From Chryseobacterium populi (lineage in GTDB: Bacteria > Bacteroidota > Bacteroidia > Flavobacteriales > Weeksellaceae), in assembly GCF_000282115.1 (NCBI RefSeq), contig NZ_AKJY01000012.1, positions 143,547-207,546 on the forward strand: 64,000 bases of DNA. The letters run 5' to 3'. The translations under genes were made by a program, and so were the position numbers. Positions 26,626 to 35,438 of the stretch are shown in pieces. The first letter of the stretch is position 1; each line of letters begins with the position of its first letter. The notes under the pieces were generated by a model that searched no databases, was not told the DNA's origin, and saw only the letters and a list, made by a program, of their open reading frames with translations.

Positions 26626-27201
26626 CTATTTTTGTGCGCGGATTCTGCTTAAAGATACCTGGGTAATTCCTATATAATCGGCCAGGTCACCAAGGCTGAT
26701 GCGCTGGATAAGCTGTGGCCTCTGTTTCAAAAAATTGTTATAACGCTTTTTACCATCGTCTTCAAGCATTTCACTTATCCTTCCCATCATATTGACAGGA
26801 GCTTTTGAATATAATTTGCTGAAAAGTGTTTCTGCAGAATGATGTTTTTTGCATAAATCTTCAACCACATCTTTATGGATGCGTAAAACCTCAACGGGCT
26901 CCAATGCAACGATCATATACTTTGAAGGATTTCCGGTTAAAAATCCGCTCAGTTCCGTGAAAAAAGAATTTTCCGCAAAAAAGGTCATAATGAAATCTTT
27001 ATCTCCGTTGTCAAAGAAAAGTTTAACCAGACCTTTTTCAAGGAAATAAAAATATTTACAGGTTTCATCAGATTTTAATAAAAAATCGCCTTTTCTGTAA
27101 TTTTTTAATTCTAAATTTGAAACCAATTCATCAATTACAATCTGTTCGGACGTTGAAATTTTCTCAATGGTCTGGACGAAATGAGTATAATACATAATCA
27201 A
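26626..27201 (-). CDS. Crp/Fnr-family transcriptional regulator
   Basis: A 191-residue regulator. The N-terminal cyclic-nucleotide-binding-type beta-roll covers about 20-115 (KGDFLLKSDETCKYFYFLEKGLVKLFF). The C-terminal helix-turn-helix is seen in ISLGDLADYIGITQVSLSRIRAQK. There is no Fnr-type cysteine cluster at the N-terminus, and the cAMP-binding arginine-serine pair is not evident, so the ligand is unknown. It probably controls the AhpD-like gene downstream. It is divergent from the YafY-type regulator, with 98 nt between. Confidence 0.88.
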   Translation of the reverse strand: MIMYYTHFVQTIEKISTSEQIVIDELVSNLELKNYRKGDFLLKSDETCKYFYFLEKGLVKLFFDNGDKDFIMTFFAENSFFTELSGFLTGNPSKYMIVALEPVEVLRIHKDVVEDLCKKHHSAETLFSKLYSKAPVNMMGRISEMLEDDGKKRYNNFLKQRPQLIQRISLGDLADYIGITQVSLSRIRAQK

Positions 27202-27299
27202 TATTACGTGGGATTCTTAAGTATTTAAAGATAATGAAAATTGTGATTTTTACTATATTTAAGTTTTCTTACAAAAGCGTGTAGATTTATCAGCCTAAA

Positions 27300-28250
27300 A
27301 TGAATGATCATTACCTTAAAAAGCTCGACAGGGTAACCGCTATCCTTACACAATTGCAGTCTAAACCTTTGGTAAGGGCACAGGATCTTGCTGAAAAATT
27401 CGAGGTAAGCATCCGTACCATTTATCGGGACGTAAAAACTCTTGAGAACGCCGGAATTCCTATTGTAGGTGAAGCGGGGAGTGGTTATTCCCTGATGGAT
27501 GGCTATAAACTTCCACCTGTAATGTTTACTAAAGAAGAAGTTTTAAGCTTTATTACCGCTGAAAAACTGATGCAGAAATTTTCACATCAAAGTCTTGGAA
27601 GCCATTACCAGACGGCGATGGAAAAAGTACGTTCGGTGCTGAAGTATTCTGATAAGGATTTGATCCAGAATATTGAAAAGCAGATTGACGTTTTCAATTA
27701 TCATGCAGTGTCCACGAATTCCATTAAGAATGTCATTCCGGTGATTCTTGAAAGTATTGCCGAGAAAACCCAGTTAACCATAGAATATAAAACGGTTCAT
27801 TCAGAAGTTTCCAACAGGACTATAGAAGCGGTCGGAATTTTTTTTGAATTTAATTACTGGTACATTATGGCTTTTTGTACGCTGAGAAAAGATTTCCGGC
27901 AGTTTAGAGTTGACAGGATCCTTCAGATAAGTAAAACTCAGACCCCTTTTTCACAGGAATATGGACCAATCAATGATTACAGAAGAAATTCAAACGGTGA
28001 GAAAACGAAAGTCAGGCTTTTGGTCGAAAAAAAAGTAATGGGACATATCGTTAACTCTAAAAAATATTATGGATTTATCGGAGAAACGGAAACAGCCAGA
28101 GGTGTCGAAATGACCTTTGAAACAGAGTGGATAGAAGAAGGTTTTCCTCGCTGGCTGATTACTTTTGCTGATTATGCAGAAATTTTAGAACCTGACTCTT
28201 TGAAAATAAAACTTAAAAATCTGATTACTAATCTTTCAAAGAATTTATAG
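27300..28250 (+). CDS. YafY-type HTH / WYL-domain transcriptional regulator
   Basis: A 316-residue DNA-binding protein. The N-terminal winged helix (about 5-65) is the DeoR/YafY type: LVRAQDLAEKFEVSIRTIYRDVKTLENAGIPIVGEAGSGY. A WYL domain follows (about 140-220; NYWYIMAFCTLRKDFRQFRVDRI) and then a WCX-type C-terminal extension. WYL domains sense nucleic acids or nucleotides in several defence and repair regulators. It is convergent with the DinB-like gene; in related genomes regulators of this class often sit beside small enzyme genes they control. Confidence 0.9.
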   Translation: MNDHYLKKLDRVTAILTQLQSKPLVRAQDLAEKFEVSIRTIYRDVKTLENAGIPIVGEAGSGYSLMDGYKLPPVMFTKEEVLSFITAEKLMQKFSHQSLGSHYQTAMEKVRSVLKYSDKDLIQNIEKQIDVFNYHAVSTNSIKNVIPVILESIAEKTQLTIEYKTVHSEVSNRTIEAVGIFFEFNYWYIMAFCTLRKDFRQFRVDRILQISKTQTPFSQEYGPINDYRRNSNGEKTKVRLLVEKKVMGHIVNSKKYYGFIGETETARGVEMTFETEWIEEGFPRWLITFADYAEILEPDSLKIKLKNLITNLSKNL

Positions 28251-28253
28251 TAA

Positions 28254-28288
28254 AAAAGCCATCTCACAATTGTGAAACGGCTTCTTTG
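28254..28288. terminator. Weak terminator-like hairpin between convergent genes
   Basis: AAGCC (28256-28260) pairs with GGCTT (28279-28283) around an inner perfect palindrome CACAATTGTG; the T run after it is short. Confidence 0.35.
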
Positions 28289-28474
28289 AGATTTGATATA
28301 ATTTAAATAAAAGATGGTTTTATTTAAGATAAAAGACAAAAAAGGAAACAGCAAAATTATTTGTCTAAATTTAATTGGTGGATATTTTGGATAATCCTTT
28401 TTGTAATTTCGGAGTTTCACCTTTTTGTCTGAATTGAATCAACATTTTTAACCTCAGTAAAGGCATTAAAGGGG

Positions 28475-28966
28475 CTAAAATCTCTCCCAAAAAAAAGGGG
28501 GTTCAATGCCTAAAGCTCTCAGATAAACGTACCCCTGGCCTCTGTGGTGAATTTCATTATCCACGAAATAAAGAATATTTTGGTATACCGGAAATTCGTA
28601 CTGCCCGAATAAATTGAAAGTCTCCTGAAAACGTTCTTCAGAAATCTGGCTGAAATAATGATTGATAACTTCCGTTTCTTCATCCCATTTTTTCAGGATA
28701 TCTTCTTTGGTTTTTGGCATAAAGCCTTCTTCATTATAAGCTTCTTCATTCTTGTTTACGATTCCTTTTAAAGCAGATCCGCCAATGCTGATGAGTTCTA
28801 CTGCCAGTTTTGCAAACGGTCTCATTCCTGCTACTGAAAACTCAAATAATTCTTTTTCAGGAAATGCATCAATTACCCTTCTTGTCAGGTTTCTGTGGCC
28901 TTGCCAGTGCTCTAATAATTGTTCTGATGTGATGAACTGTTTTGTGGCTGTTGCTGTAGTTGTCAT
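28475..28966 (-). CDS. DinB-family protein
   Basis: A 163-residue four-helix-bundle protein of the DinB/YfiT metal-binding superfamily, often thiol-dependent transferases or stress proteins. Metal-binding-type histidines are H20 (LLEHWQGHR) and the pair H140-H141 (DNEIHHRGQGYVYLRALG). The end IEPPFFWERF is typical of the flavobacterial subgroup. Substrate unknown. Confidence 0.88.
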   Translation of the reverse strand: MTTTATATKQFITSEQLLEHWQGHRNLTRRVIDAFPEKELFEFSVAGMRPFAKLAVELISIGGSALKGIVNKNEEAYNEEGFMPKTKEDILKKWDEETEVINHYFSQISEERFQETFNLFGQYEFPVYQNILYFVDNEIHHRGQGYVYLRALGIEPPFFWERF

Positions 28967-29277
28967 ACTATTTTTGTTTAGTTTGTTATCGTTGATACAA
29001 AGATAAGATGGGGTTGTGACAACAGTTTGTCAGTAGGATTTTAATGAATTGAAAAAAAATAAAAAATCTTTTGTTAATAAATAATTAAGATAAATGTTAT
29101 ATTATTTTAAGAATATAATAGGTTTTTATTCGTTTAAATTAATAAATGGAAGGTTGAAATACGATAAATGTTAGGCTTGGCTGGAAAGAAAGGTAATATT
29201 GAGAAATATTAAATAGGAAACCTGTAAAATTAATACTCAATTTAAATAGGGTTCGATAATTTTGAAGAATAAATCTT
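28967..29277. other. Intergenic region upstream of the CmoA homologue
   Basis: About 310 AT-rich bases between divergent genes. The only element seen is TAATTTTG at 29257-29264, a -7-like element 13 nt before the CmoA-like ATG. No gene or hairpin stands out. Confidence 0.45.
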
Positions 29278-30018
29278 ATGGCAGAAATTATTAATTCAGA
29301 TGAGGTTTTCAGAGAAAAGCTTGAAAATCTTTCAGACTTTGAGTTCAATACTAAAGTTGCAGGTGTCTTTGATGATATGGTGAGCCGTTCTGTTCCTTTC
29401 TATGATGAAATTCAGAGAATGACCAGTGAACTGGCCGGAAATTATGCCCAATCCGGCACCAATGTATATGATTTAGGGTGTTCTACAGGTACTACAATGC
29501 TTTTAATGGATAAAACCGTTCGGGAAGGAATAAAGTTTGTGGGAATCGACGATTCAGAAGAAATGATTATCAAATGCAGGGAAAAACTTGAGAATTTTAT
29601 CCTGAACCGGGATATTGAGCTTCTCGTTGCTGATCTTACCAAAAAAGTTCCTGTAGAAAATGCTTCCGTTGTTGTGATGGTGCTGGTATTACAATTTATC
29701 AGGCCAATTAACCGGCTGGAGATTATGAAAAAGATTTATAATGGAATGGTAAAAAACGGAGTGTTTATCCTGATCGAAAAAATTTTAACTGAAGAAAAAT
29801 CGTTCAACAGGGAGTATATTGGTCACTATTACGATTTTAAACGTAGAAATAATTACAGTGAACTGGAAATTTCGCAGAAAAGAGAAGCATTGGAAAATGT
29901 TCTGATTCCTTACAAAACCAGCGAGAATATTAATATGTTGCAGGAGGCGGGGTTCAGTGAAGTTGAGGTGTTTTTCAGATGGTATAATTTCACAGGTATT
30001 ATTGCAAAAAAATTATGA
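29278..30018 (+). CDS. CmoA-like carboxy-SAM synthase / SAM methyltransferase
   Basis: A 246-residue class I SAM-fold protein that aligns by eye with E. coli CmoA along its whole length: FDDMVSRSVPFYDEIQRM, VYDLGCSTGTT (SAM-binding loop), VLQFIRP and YYDFKRRNNYSELEISQKR. The arginine at 202 matches the E. coli Arg199 that holds the carboxyl group of carboxy-SAM made from prephenate. CmoA supplies carboxy-SAM to CmoB for wobble-uridine modification of tRNA. No cmoB is in the window; instead the gene overlaps by 4 nt (ATGA) a membrane methyltransferase-like gene. Carboxy-SAM synthesis is likely; the end use here is open. Confidence 0.85.
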   Translation: MAEIINSDEVFREKLENLSDFEFNTKVAGVFDDMVSRSVPFYDEIQRMTSELAGNYAQSGTNVYDLGCSTGTTMLLMDKTVREGIKFVGIDDSEEMIIKCREKLENFILNRDIELLVADLTKKVPVENASVVVMVLVLQFIRPINRLEIMKKIYNGMVKNGVFILIEKILTEEKSFNREYIGHYYDFKRRNNYSELEISQKREALENVLIPYKTSENINMLQEAGFSEVEVFFRWYNFTGIIAKKL

Positions 30019-30734
30019 TACAGATTGGTAACTTTTTTTTCAGGTACAGAAATTTTTTATTTATTGTCCTGTATTTGTTATTATTTATTCCGTCACCACC
30101 ATTATTTGGAGGGAAATCCGGTTCAGGTTATTATTGGATTGCCATTATTCTTGGGCTGATGATTACCGTTTCAGGGCAGCTGATCAGAGGCGGAACAATC
30201 GGCCTGGCCTATATTGTCAGGGGTGGGAAAGATAAAAAAGTGTATGCCGACGGATTGGTTACAGAAGGTATTTTCAGCCATGTAAGAAATCCTTTATATG
30301 TAGGAAATATTTTAATGCTTTTAGGAGTTGGGATTCTGGCCAATTCATTACTGTATACATTTATAGTGATGCCCTTATTTTTATTGATTTACCAATGTAT
30401 TGTTCTTGCTGAAGAAAACTTTTTAAAAAATAAGTTCGGATCAGATTTTGACAACTATACAAAGAGAGTCCACCGGTGGATTCCCAATATCTCAGGCCTA
30501 AATGAAACCTTCTCTGCAATGGAATTTAAATGGAAAAGATGGCTGATCAAGGAATATAATACGCAGTTTATCTGGCTTTGTGGTATTGTGCTGATTCTTT
30601 TATTTAAATATCCGCAACTTACCAATAATGATGATAATTTCAGGAATGTACTGGCTGTCTTTTTTGTGCTGATATTTGCCGGATACTATTTCTTAATACG
30701 ATATATGAAGAAATCCGGAAGGTGGATTGCCTGA
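30015..30734 (+). CDS. Membrane methyltransferase of the isoprenylcysteine/phospholipid methyltransferase type
   Basis: A 239-residue polytopic membrane protein. Hydrophobic helices lie at about 12-28, 40-58, 95-135, 185-198 and 210-230. The cytoplasmic SAM-binding region has the ICMT/PEMT pattern GIFSHVRNPLYVGNI (about 86-100) and AEENFLKNKFGSDFDNYTKRVHRWIP (about 130-155). Members methylate lipids or small hydrophobic acceptors. Its ATG overlaps the stop of the CmoA homologue by four bases, which indicates coupled translation and a possible functional link. Confidence 0.85.
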   Translation: MIQIGNFFFRYRNFLFIVLYLLLFIPSPPLFGGKSGSGYYWIAIILGLMITVSGQLIRGGTIGLAYIVRGGKDKKVYADGLVTEGIFSHVRNPLYVGNILMLLGVGILANSLLYTFIVMPLFLLIYQCIVLAEENFLKNKFGSDFDNYTKRVHRWIPNISGLNETFSAMEFKWKRWLIKEYNTQFIWLCGIVLILLFKYPQLTNNDDNFRNVLAVFFVLIFAGYYFLIRYMKKSGRWIA

Positions 30735-30798
30735 CCTGTCACTATAAAAAACTCTTAAAAAGCTTTGTCTGCTTGGCTTAAAGAAGTATTTTAGTAGT

Positions 30799-31368
30799 AT
30801 GAAAATTTATACTAAAACAGGAGATAAGGGACAAACTGCTTTGTATGGAGGAACCAGAGTTTCCAAAGCCAGTGCAAGGGTAGACAGCTATGGAAATATA
30901 GACGAGCTTAATTCATTCATAGGAATTGCAAAAAGCCATATCGAAGATGCTGAAGTTTTAGCCCAGCTCAAAAAAATTCAGTTTGATTTATTTACAGTAG
31001 GCTCGGAAGCTGCAACTCCGGTTGATAAATTAATGTTGGCCAATGGGAAATCGCGTCTGCCATTAATTATTTCTGAAAAAGAGATTGAAGAACTGGAACA
31101 ATGGATGGATGCTTTTGAAGATAAATTAGAGCCGCTTCAATATTTCATTCTTCCCGGTGGTGGAAAATCAGCAACATTTTTACATGCTGCAAGAACCATC
31201 TGCAGAAGAGCTGAACGTTCCTTGGTTTTCTTAAATGAATCAGAGGAAATACGCCCTGAACTCATTAAATACCTCAACAGACTTTCAGATTATCTTTTTG
31301 TTCTGGCAAGATATATTTCAAAATTAAATAACGAGCCGGAAGAATACTGGAATCCGAATGAAAGATAA
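30799..31368 (+). CDS. Cob(I)yrinic acid a,c-diamide adenosyltransferase, PduO type
   Basis: Makes adenosylcobalamin from ATP and reduced corrinoid. The PduO/MMAB signature is complete: MKIYTKTGDKGQTALYGGTRV at the start, then DSYGNIDELNSFIG, FILPGGGKSATFLHAARTICRRAER and LNRLSDYLFVLAR. At 189 residues it is full length. It overlaps the thiamine pyrophosphokinase gene by 11 nt, so two cofactor genes are co-translated. Confidence 0.94.
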   Translation: MKIYTKTGDKGQTALYGGTRVSKASARVDSYGNIDELNSFIGIAKSHIEDAEVLAQLKKIQFDLFTVGSEAATPVDKLMLANGKSRLPLIISEKEIEELEQWMDAFEDKLEPLQYFILPGGGKSATFLHAARTICRRAERSLVFLNESEEIRPELIKYLNRLSDYLFVLARYISKLNNEPEEYWNPNER

Positions 31369-32005
31369 AGCATTACTTTTTATTAACGGTGATGCTCCCG
31401 ATTCCCTTCCCAATCTGGAAAGCTATGATTTGATTGCCTGTACAGACGGAGCTTTTCATTACCTGAAAAGAATGGGTTTTCCTTTAGATAAACTCGATTT
31501 TATTTCCGGAGACTTCGATTCGCATTCCGGATCGGATGAAGATGTTTATCATGAAAAATTTATTCTTACACTGGATCAGGATAAAACAGATTTTCATAAA
31601 GCATTGGAAATTATTATCGGAAAAGGCTTTCATACTGTCGATGTTTTGGGAGCAAGCGGAGGGGAACAAGATCATTTTTTAGGAAATCTTACCGTTGCTT
31701 ATTCATTTAAAAATCAGATGGATATCAAATTTTATGATGCATTTTCAGAATATTATTTTGTCCCGAAAAACTTTATTTTAAAAGGGGCAAAAAATAAAAT
31801 GATCTCATTATATCCGTTTCCAACAGTAAAAAATCTAACGACAAAAGGACTCAATTGGCCTTTGACAAACGGAAGTTTAAGCATTATTTCAAAAATAGGA
31901 ACAAGAAACTTTGCGGTAGATGATGAAGTCTCCATTGAATATGGATCCGGAGATCTTCTTTTTTTCGTAGGAAGAAATGAGATAGAGTATCCGAACCTTA
32001 AATAA
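31358..32005 (+). CDS. thiN: Thiamine pyrophosphokinase
   Basis: Transfers pyrophosphate from ATP to thiamine to make thiamine diphosphate. The catalytic motifs are ACTDGAFHYL, DFISGDFDSHSG and LDQDKTDFHKALE, with GASGGEQDHFLGNL; the C-terminal thiamine-binding beta domain ends with FAVDDEVSIEYGSGDLLFFVG. At 215 residues it has the usual length. No TPP riboswitch is seen upstream; it is translated from within the adenosyltransferase message. Confidence 0.92.
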   Translation: MKDKALLFINGDAPDSLPNLESYDLIACTDGAFHYLKRMGFPLDKLDFISGDFDSHSGSDEDVYHEKFILTLDQDKTDFHKALEIIIGKGFHTVDVLGASGGEQDHFLGNLTVAYSFKNQMDIKFYDAFSEYYFVPKNFILKGAKNKMISLYPFPTVKNLTTKGLNWPLTNGSLSIISKIGTRNFAVDDEVSIEYGSGDLLFFVGRNEIEYPNLK

Positions 32006-32035
32006 ATATGAATAATAAAGGCTTTAAAATTAACC

Positions 32036-32079
32036 ACCCCGTCAAATCTGCGATTTGCCACCCCTCCGGAGGAGGGGAA
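32036..32079. repeat. Double-hairpin intergenic element (repeat-like)
   Basis: Two adjacent palindromes: CAAATC-tgc-GATTTG (32043-32057) and CCCCTCC-gga-GGAGGGG (32060-32076), preceded by CCACCCCGTC. The second arm is strikingly GC-rich for this genome. The form resembles short dispersed repeats of Bacteroidota genomes. Only one copy is in this window, so its repeat nature is not shown here, and it lacks a T run, so it is not an ordinary terminator. Confidence 0.5.
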
Positions 32080-32105
32080 TTATAATCTTTAAAAAACTTT
32101 TATAG

Positions 32106-32981
32106 TTGGGAAAACTATTTAAAATATCATTCTTATTAATTTCATTACTCTGTATTTTTTCCTGCAAAGTGCAATCATTTTCTCCCCCTGTATATGGGAA
32201 AAATGAAACTGAAAAACAGATTGAAATTAAAAAAGTAAACAATTTCCGGACATTAGGAAATATCAGAAATTCTGAAGGGAAAACTTTAAAAGAAGGAATG
32301 TTTTACAGAAGCGGGCATCTTCATCAGCTTAAAAAAGGATCTTTTAAAAAACTGGAAGATCTGGGAGTTAAAGAAATTATTGACCTGAGAAATTCAAAAG
32401 AAATTTCCCAAAAACCTGATCGCTTTCCGGAACAGATGATTTATAAAAATTATTCTGCTTTTAATGATGAAGGCGACCAGCTTGATCAGGCAAAAAAGCT
32501 GGTGTTGAAAGGAAAAGTGCAGGCTTCTGATGCTGACCAAAGGATGCTGGATTTTTACAGGGATTATGTAACGGAAAATCCTGTGGTTATTAAGAAAATT
32601 ATCACAGATATCCTGGAATCGGATCAGCCGGTCCTTTATCACTGTACAGCCGGAAAAGACAGGACAGGAATTATCACAGCTTTAATTCTGACTATTTTGA
32701 AATTTGATAAATCCACGATTTATAATGAATATTTTTTGTCTAATAATTTCAGAAAGGATCTGGTTCAGAAAAGACTTCGTCTGGCGGGCACGCTCCACTT
32801 CTTATATCCTGAAATGGATCTTAAGGTTTTGGAAAAATTAAGCTGGGTAGAAAGCCGTTATCTGGATGCAGCTTTTAATGAAATTAATAAAAAATACGGT
32901 TCAACAGAGGGCTACATTCAACAGGTTTTGGGAATTTCTGAAAATAAAAGAGAACAATATATTCAGAAGTTTACCTATTGA
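32106..32981 (+). CDS. Tyrosine/serine phosphatase, predicted lipoprotein
   Basis: A 291-residue protein phosphatase of the Y_phosphatase3 type. The P-loop is HCTAGKDRTG with nucleophile C180; FRTLGNIRNSEGK and LKEGMFYRSGHL are the family N-terminal motifs. The N-terminus has a hydrophobic stretch and lipobox-like IFSC with C20, so it is probably anchored to a membrane outside the cytoplasm. The start must be TTG at 32106: an in-frame TAG precedes it at 32103 and there is no ATG before the catalytic domain. No clear ribosome-binding site is seen. Confidence 0.85.
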   Translation: MGKLFKISFLLISLLCIFSCKVQSFSPPVYGKNETEKQIEIKKVNNFRTLGNIRNSEGKTLKEGMFYRSGHLHQLKKGSFKKLEDLGVKEIIDLRNSKEISQKPDRFPEQMIYKNYSAFNDEGDQLDQAKKLVLKGKVQASDADQRMLDFYRDYVTENPVVIKKIITDILESDQPVLYHCTAGKDRTGIITALILTILKFDKSTIYNEYFLSNNFRKDLVQKRLRLAGTLHFLYPEMDLKVLEKLSWVESRYLDAAFNEINKKYGSTEGYIQQVLGISENKREQYIQKFTY

Positions 32982-33102
32982 TCATTTTGTTGAAGTTTTT
33001 GTAACAAATGCCATTATATTTTAATAGAAAATTATAATAATTTTAACATCCGAAAATCAAACTTTTTTAGCAATTTTGCATTCTTAATTCACTTGTTAAA
33101 AA

Positions 33103-34503
33103 ATGAAAATAAAATACTCGGAACTTATTGATCAGACATTATATTTTCCTACCGAAGAATTTAATGTTTCTGAGAACAATTTGTTGTTTCACGATATTCC
33201 TTTAATGGAAGTTGTTGAAAAGTTTGGAACTCCTTTAAAGGTAAGTTACCTCCCGAAGATTTCTCAAAATATTCAAAAAGCAAAAAGCTGGTTCAGGGAA
33301 GCTTTTGAGAAAATCGAATATAAAAAAAATTACAGGTACTGCTACTGTACAAAATCCAGCCATTTCAATTTCGTTATTGAAGAAGCTTTGAAAAACGATA
33401 TTTCCATTGAAACTTCTTCCGCTTATGATATGGATATTGTAAAATCTCTTTACAAAAAAGGGAAGGTAGATAAAAATATTGAAGTAATCTGTAACGGATT
33501 CAAAACAGATGATTATCTGGCAAAGATTTCAGATATGATCAACAGCGGTTTTGAAAACATCACTCCGATCCTGGATAATTACCGTGAATTAGATAAACTT
33601 ACCGAAAGTATTGATACGACCTTTGATATCGGAATCAGAATCGCTTCGGAAGAAGAACCGAAGTTCGAATTCTATACCTCAAGATTAGGGATCGGATATA
33701 AAGATATTATCCCGTATTACAGCCAGAAAATTGCCGAGCATCCGAATGCAAGACTGAAAATGCTTCACTTCTTCATCAATACGGGGATTAAAGATACTGC
33801 CTACTACTGGAACGAATTGTACAAATGTCTCCGGGTATATGCCCGTTTGAAAAAAATTGCTCCGGAAGTGGATTCTCTGAACATTGGTGGTGGTTTCCCA
33901 ATCAAAACATCTCTCAATTTCGATTACGATTACCAGTATATGGTGGAAGAAATTGTTTCCCAGATCAAAAAATTCTGTGAAGAAGAAGGAGTGGAAGAGC
34001 CTAATATTTATACAGAGTTTGGAAGTTTCACGGTTGGAGAAAGTGGAGCAAACCTTTATAAAATTATTTCCCAGAAACGTCAGAACGACAGAGAAAAATG
34101 GAATATGATTGATTCATCTTTCATGACAACGCTTCCTGATACCTGGGCCATCTCAAGACACTTTATCATGCTTCCGCTCAACCGTTGGGAAGATACCTAT
34201 GAAAGGGTTTTTCTGGGTGGGCTGACTTGTGACTCGGATGATTATTATAATTCAGAACAGCATACGAATGCAATTTATCTGCCGGTTTTCAGTGATACAA
34301 AACCTTTATATATCGGTTTCTTCCATACGGGGGCCTATCAGGAAACCATCGGTGGTTATGGTGGAGTGCATCACTGTCTGATGCCTCAGCCGAGACACAT
34401 CCTGATTCAGAAAGATGAAAACGGAGAATTCCAGTATGAGATATTCCGTGAAAAACAGGAGCCGGAAGATATTTTAAAGCTTTTAGGATATAATAATCAT
34501 TAA
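33103..34503 (+). CDS. speA: Arginine decarboxylase (fold III, PLP-dependent)
   Basis: Converts arginine to agmatine, first step of putrescine and spermidine synthesis in bacteria lacking ornithine decarboxylase. The PLP lysine is K84 in YCYCTKSSHFNF; the barrel continues with ETSSAYD, LHFFINTG and LNIGGGFP, and the second domain holds the CDSDD active-site Cys-Asp motif. At 466 residues it is shorter than E. coli SpeA and matches the compact Bacteroidota form. The agmatinase gene lies 0.9 kb downstream in the same direction, with one opposite-strand gene between. Confidence 0.9.
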   Translation: MKIKYSELIDQTLYFPTEEFNVSENNLLFHDIPLMEVVEKFGTPLKVSYLPKISQNIQKAKSWFREAFEKIEYKKNYRYCYCTKSSHFNFVIEEALKNDISIETSSAYDMDIVKSLYKKGKVDKNIEVICNGFKTDDYLAKISDMINSGFENITPILDNYRELDKLTESIDTTFDIGIRIASEEEPKFEFYTSRLGIGYKDIIPYYSQKIAEHPNARLKMLHFFINTGIKDTAYYWNELYKCLRVYARLKKIAPEVDSLNIGGGFPIKTSLNFDYDYQYMVEEIVSQIKKFCEEEGVEEPNIYTEFGSFTVGESGANLYKIISQKRQNDREKWNMIDSSFMTTLPDTWAISRHFIMLPLNRWEDTYERVFLGGLTCDSDDYYNSEQHTNAIYLPVFSDTKPLYIGFFHTGAYQETIGGYGGVHHCLMPQPRHILIQKDENGEFQYEIFREKQEPEDILKLLGYNNH

Positions 34504-34555
34504 AAGATTGATATTAAAATTGAGCTTCTTTACTACGTTAAGAATGCCAAAACAT

Positions 34556-34590
34556 AAAAAAATAGCCATCAGACTGATGGCTATTTTTAT
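34556..34590. terminator. Bidirectional terminator between speA and the HAD phosphatase
   Basis: Thirteen-base-pair perfect stem (34558-34570 with 34576-34588), AGACT loop, flanked by A and T runs. It extends to the end of the HAD gene. Confidence 0.9.
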
Positions 34591-35249
34591 TTAAAATAAT
34601 TTGAAATTTTATCTAATTCGAGCTCAGAATAATCTGAAACGACAATATTGGCTAAAGTATAGTCCTGATTTTTTGAATGCTCACTTTTATAGGCGGCACA
34701 GAAAATATGGGCTCTGTGGGCTGCCAGGATCCCATTGGTAGAATCTTCAATGACCATGCAGTTTTCAACAGGTTCACCTGCCATTTCTGCAGCTAAAAGA
34801 AAAACTTCCGGATGAGGTTTTGATTCTTTTAAATCTGCACCACTGATTTTTCCGCTGAAATATTTTGCAAGCCCGAATTTTTCAAAAACCATATTAATGG
34901 TTGTCATTGTTGCAGAAGAGGCTAAAATCAGTTTTATCCCATTTTCATGATAGTGCTCAATCAATTTTCTTACTCCTGGAATTAAATCAAAATCTTCATC
35001 ATTATAAAAATAATCTTTGAAGTAAGTTCGCTTGATACCGGCAATACCTTCGTGAGTATGGCTAAGATTAAATTCATTAATTAATGTTTCACAAACTCTT
35101 TTCGTGGAAGCACCGGTGAAAGAGGTGTATAAATCTTCAGAAACTTCAATTTCCAGTTCATTAAACGTTTTAAAATAAGCTTTTCTGTGCAATGGTTCTG
35201 TATCTACAATCACCCCATCCATATCGAAAAGCACAGCTTTTAAGGACAT
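34587..35249 (-). CDS. HAD-family hydrolase, beta-phosphoglucomutase-like
   Basis: A 220-residue haloacid dehalogenase-fold phosphatase or mutase from the ATG at 35249. Motif I is FDMDGVIVDTEPLH, the form found in beta-phosphoglucomutase and related sugar-phosphate phosphatases; motif II is ILASSAT, motif III lies in KESKPHPEVF, and motif IV in VIEDSTNGILAA. The helical cap is between I and II. The longer frame upstream adds a stretch without homology, so the ATG is preferred; a TACCTTTG -7-like element (35267-35274, minus) sits just before it. Confidence 0.9.
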   Translation of the reverse strand: MSLKAVLFDMDGVIVDTEPLHRKAYFKTFNELEIEVSEDLYTSFTGASTKRVCETLINEFNLSHTHEGIAGIKRTYFKDYFYNDEDFDLIPGVRKLIEHYHENGIKLILASSATMTTINMVFEKFGLAKYFSGKISGADLKESKPHPEVFLLAAEMAGEPVENCMVIEDSTNGILAAHRAHIFCAAYKSEHSKNQDYTLANIVVSDYSELELDKISNYFK

Positions 35250-35378
35250 ATTTGAAATTTTTTTTACAAAGGTAGTGAAATTTGGATGGAGGTCTGAAGA
35301 GGGAAGTTTAAAGTACAAATCATGGTTACACTGATGCAAAACTTCCCGCCTCCATTCTTTCGGCTTCTAACTTCTTCG

Positions 35379-35386
35379 TATCTTTG
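35379..35386 (+). promoter_or_regulatory. -7 promoter element for speB
   Basis: TATCTTTG matches TAnnTTTG; it lies 52 nt before the speB ATG. No TTG partner is seen. Confidence 0.4.
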
Positions 35387-35438
35387 TGCCAATATTTAAA
35401 ATCTTTCAATCATTTAATTTTTTAATTATAAATTGTAT

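Noticed and set aside
30015..30734. Second gene of the CmoA pair as CmoB
   Set aside because: CmoB is a soluble class I methyltransferase of about 320 residues; this protein is polytopic with an ICMT/PEMT pattern.
34587..35339. 30-residue N-terminal extension of the HAD hydrolase
   Set aside because: The extension has no match to HAD proteins and covers the -7-like element; MSLKAVLFDMDG is the normal start.
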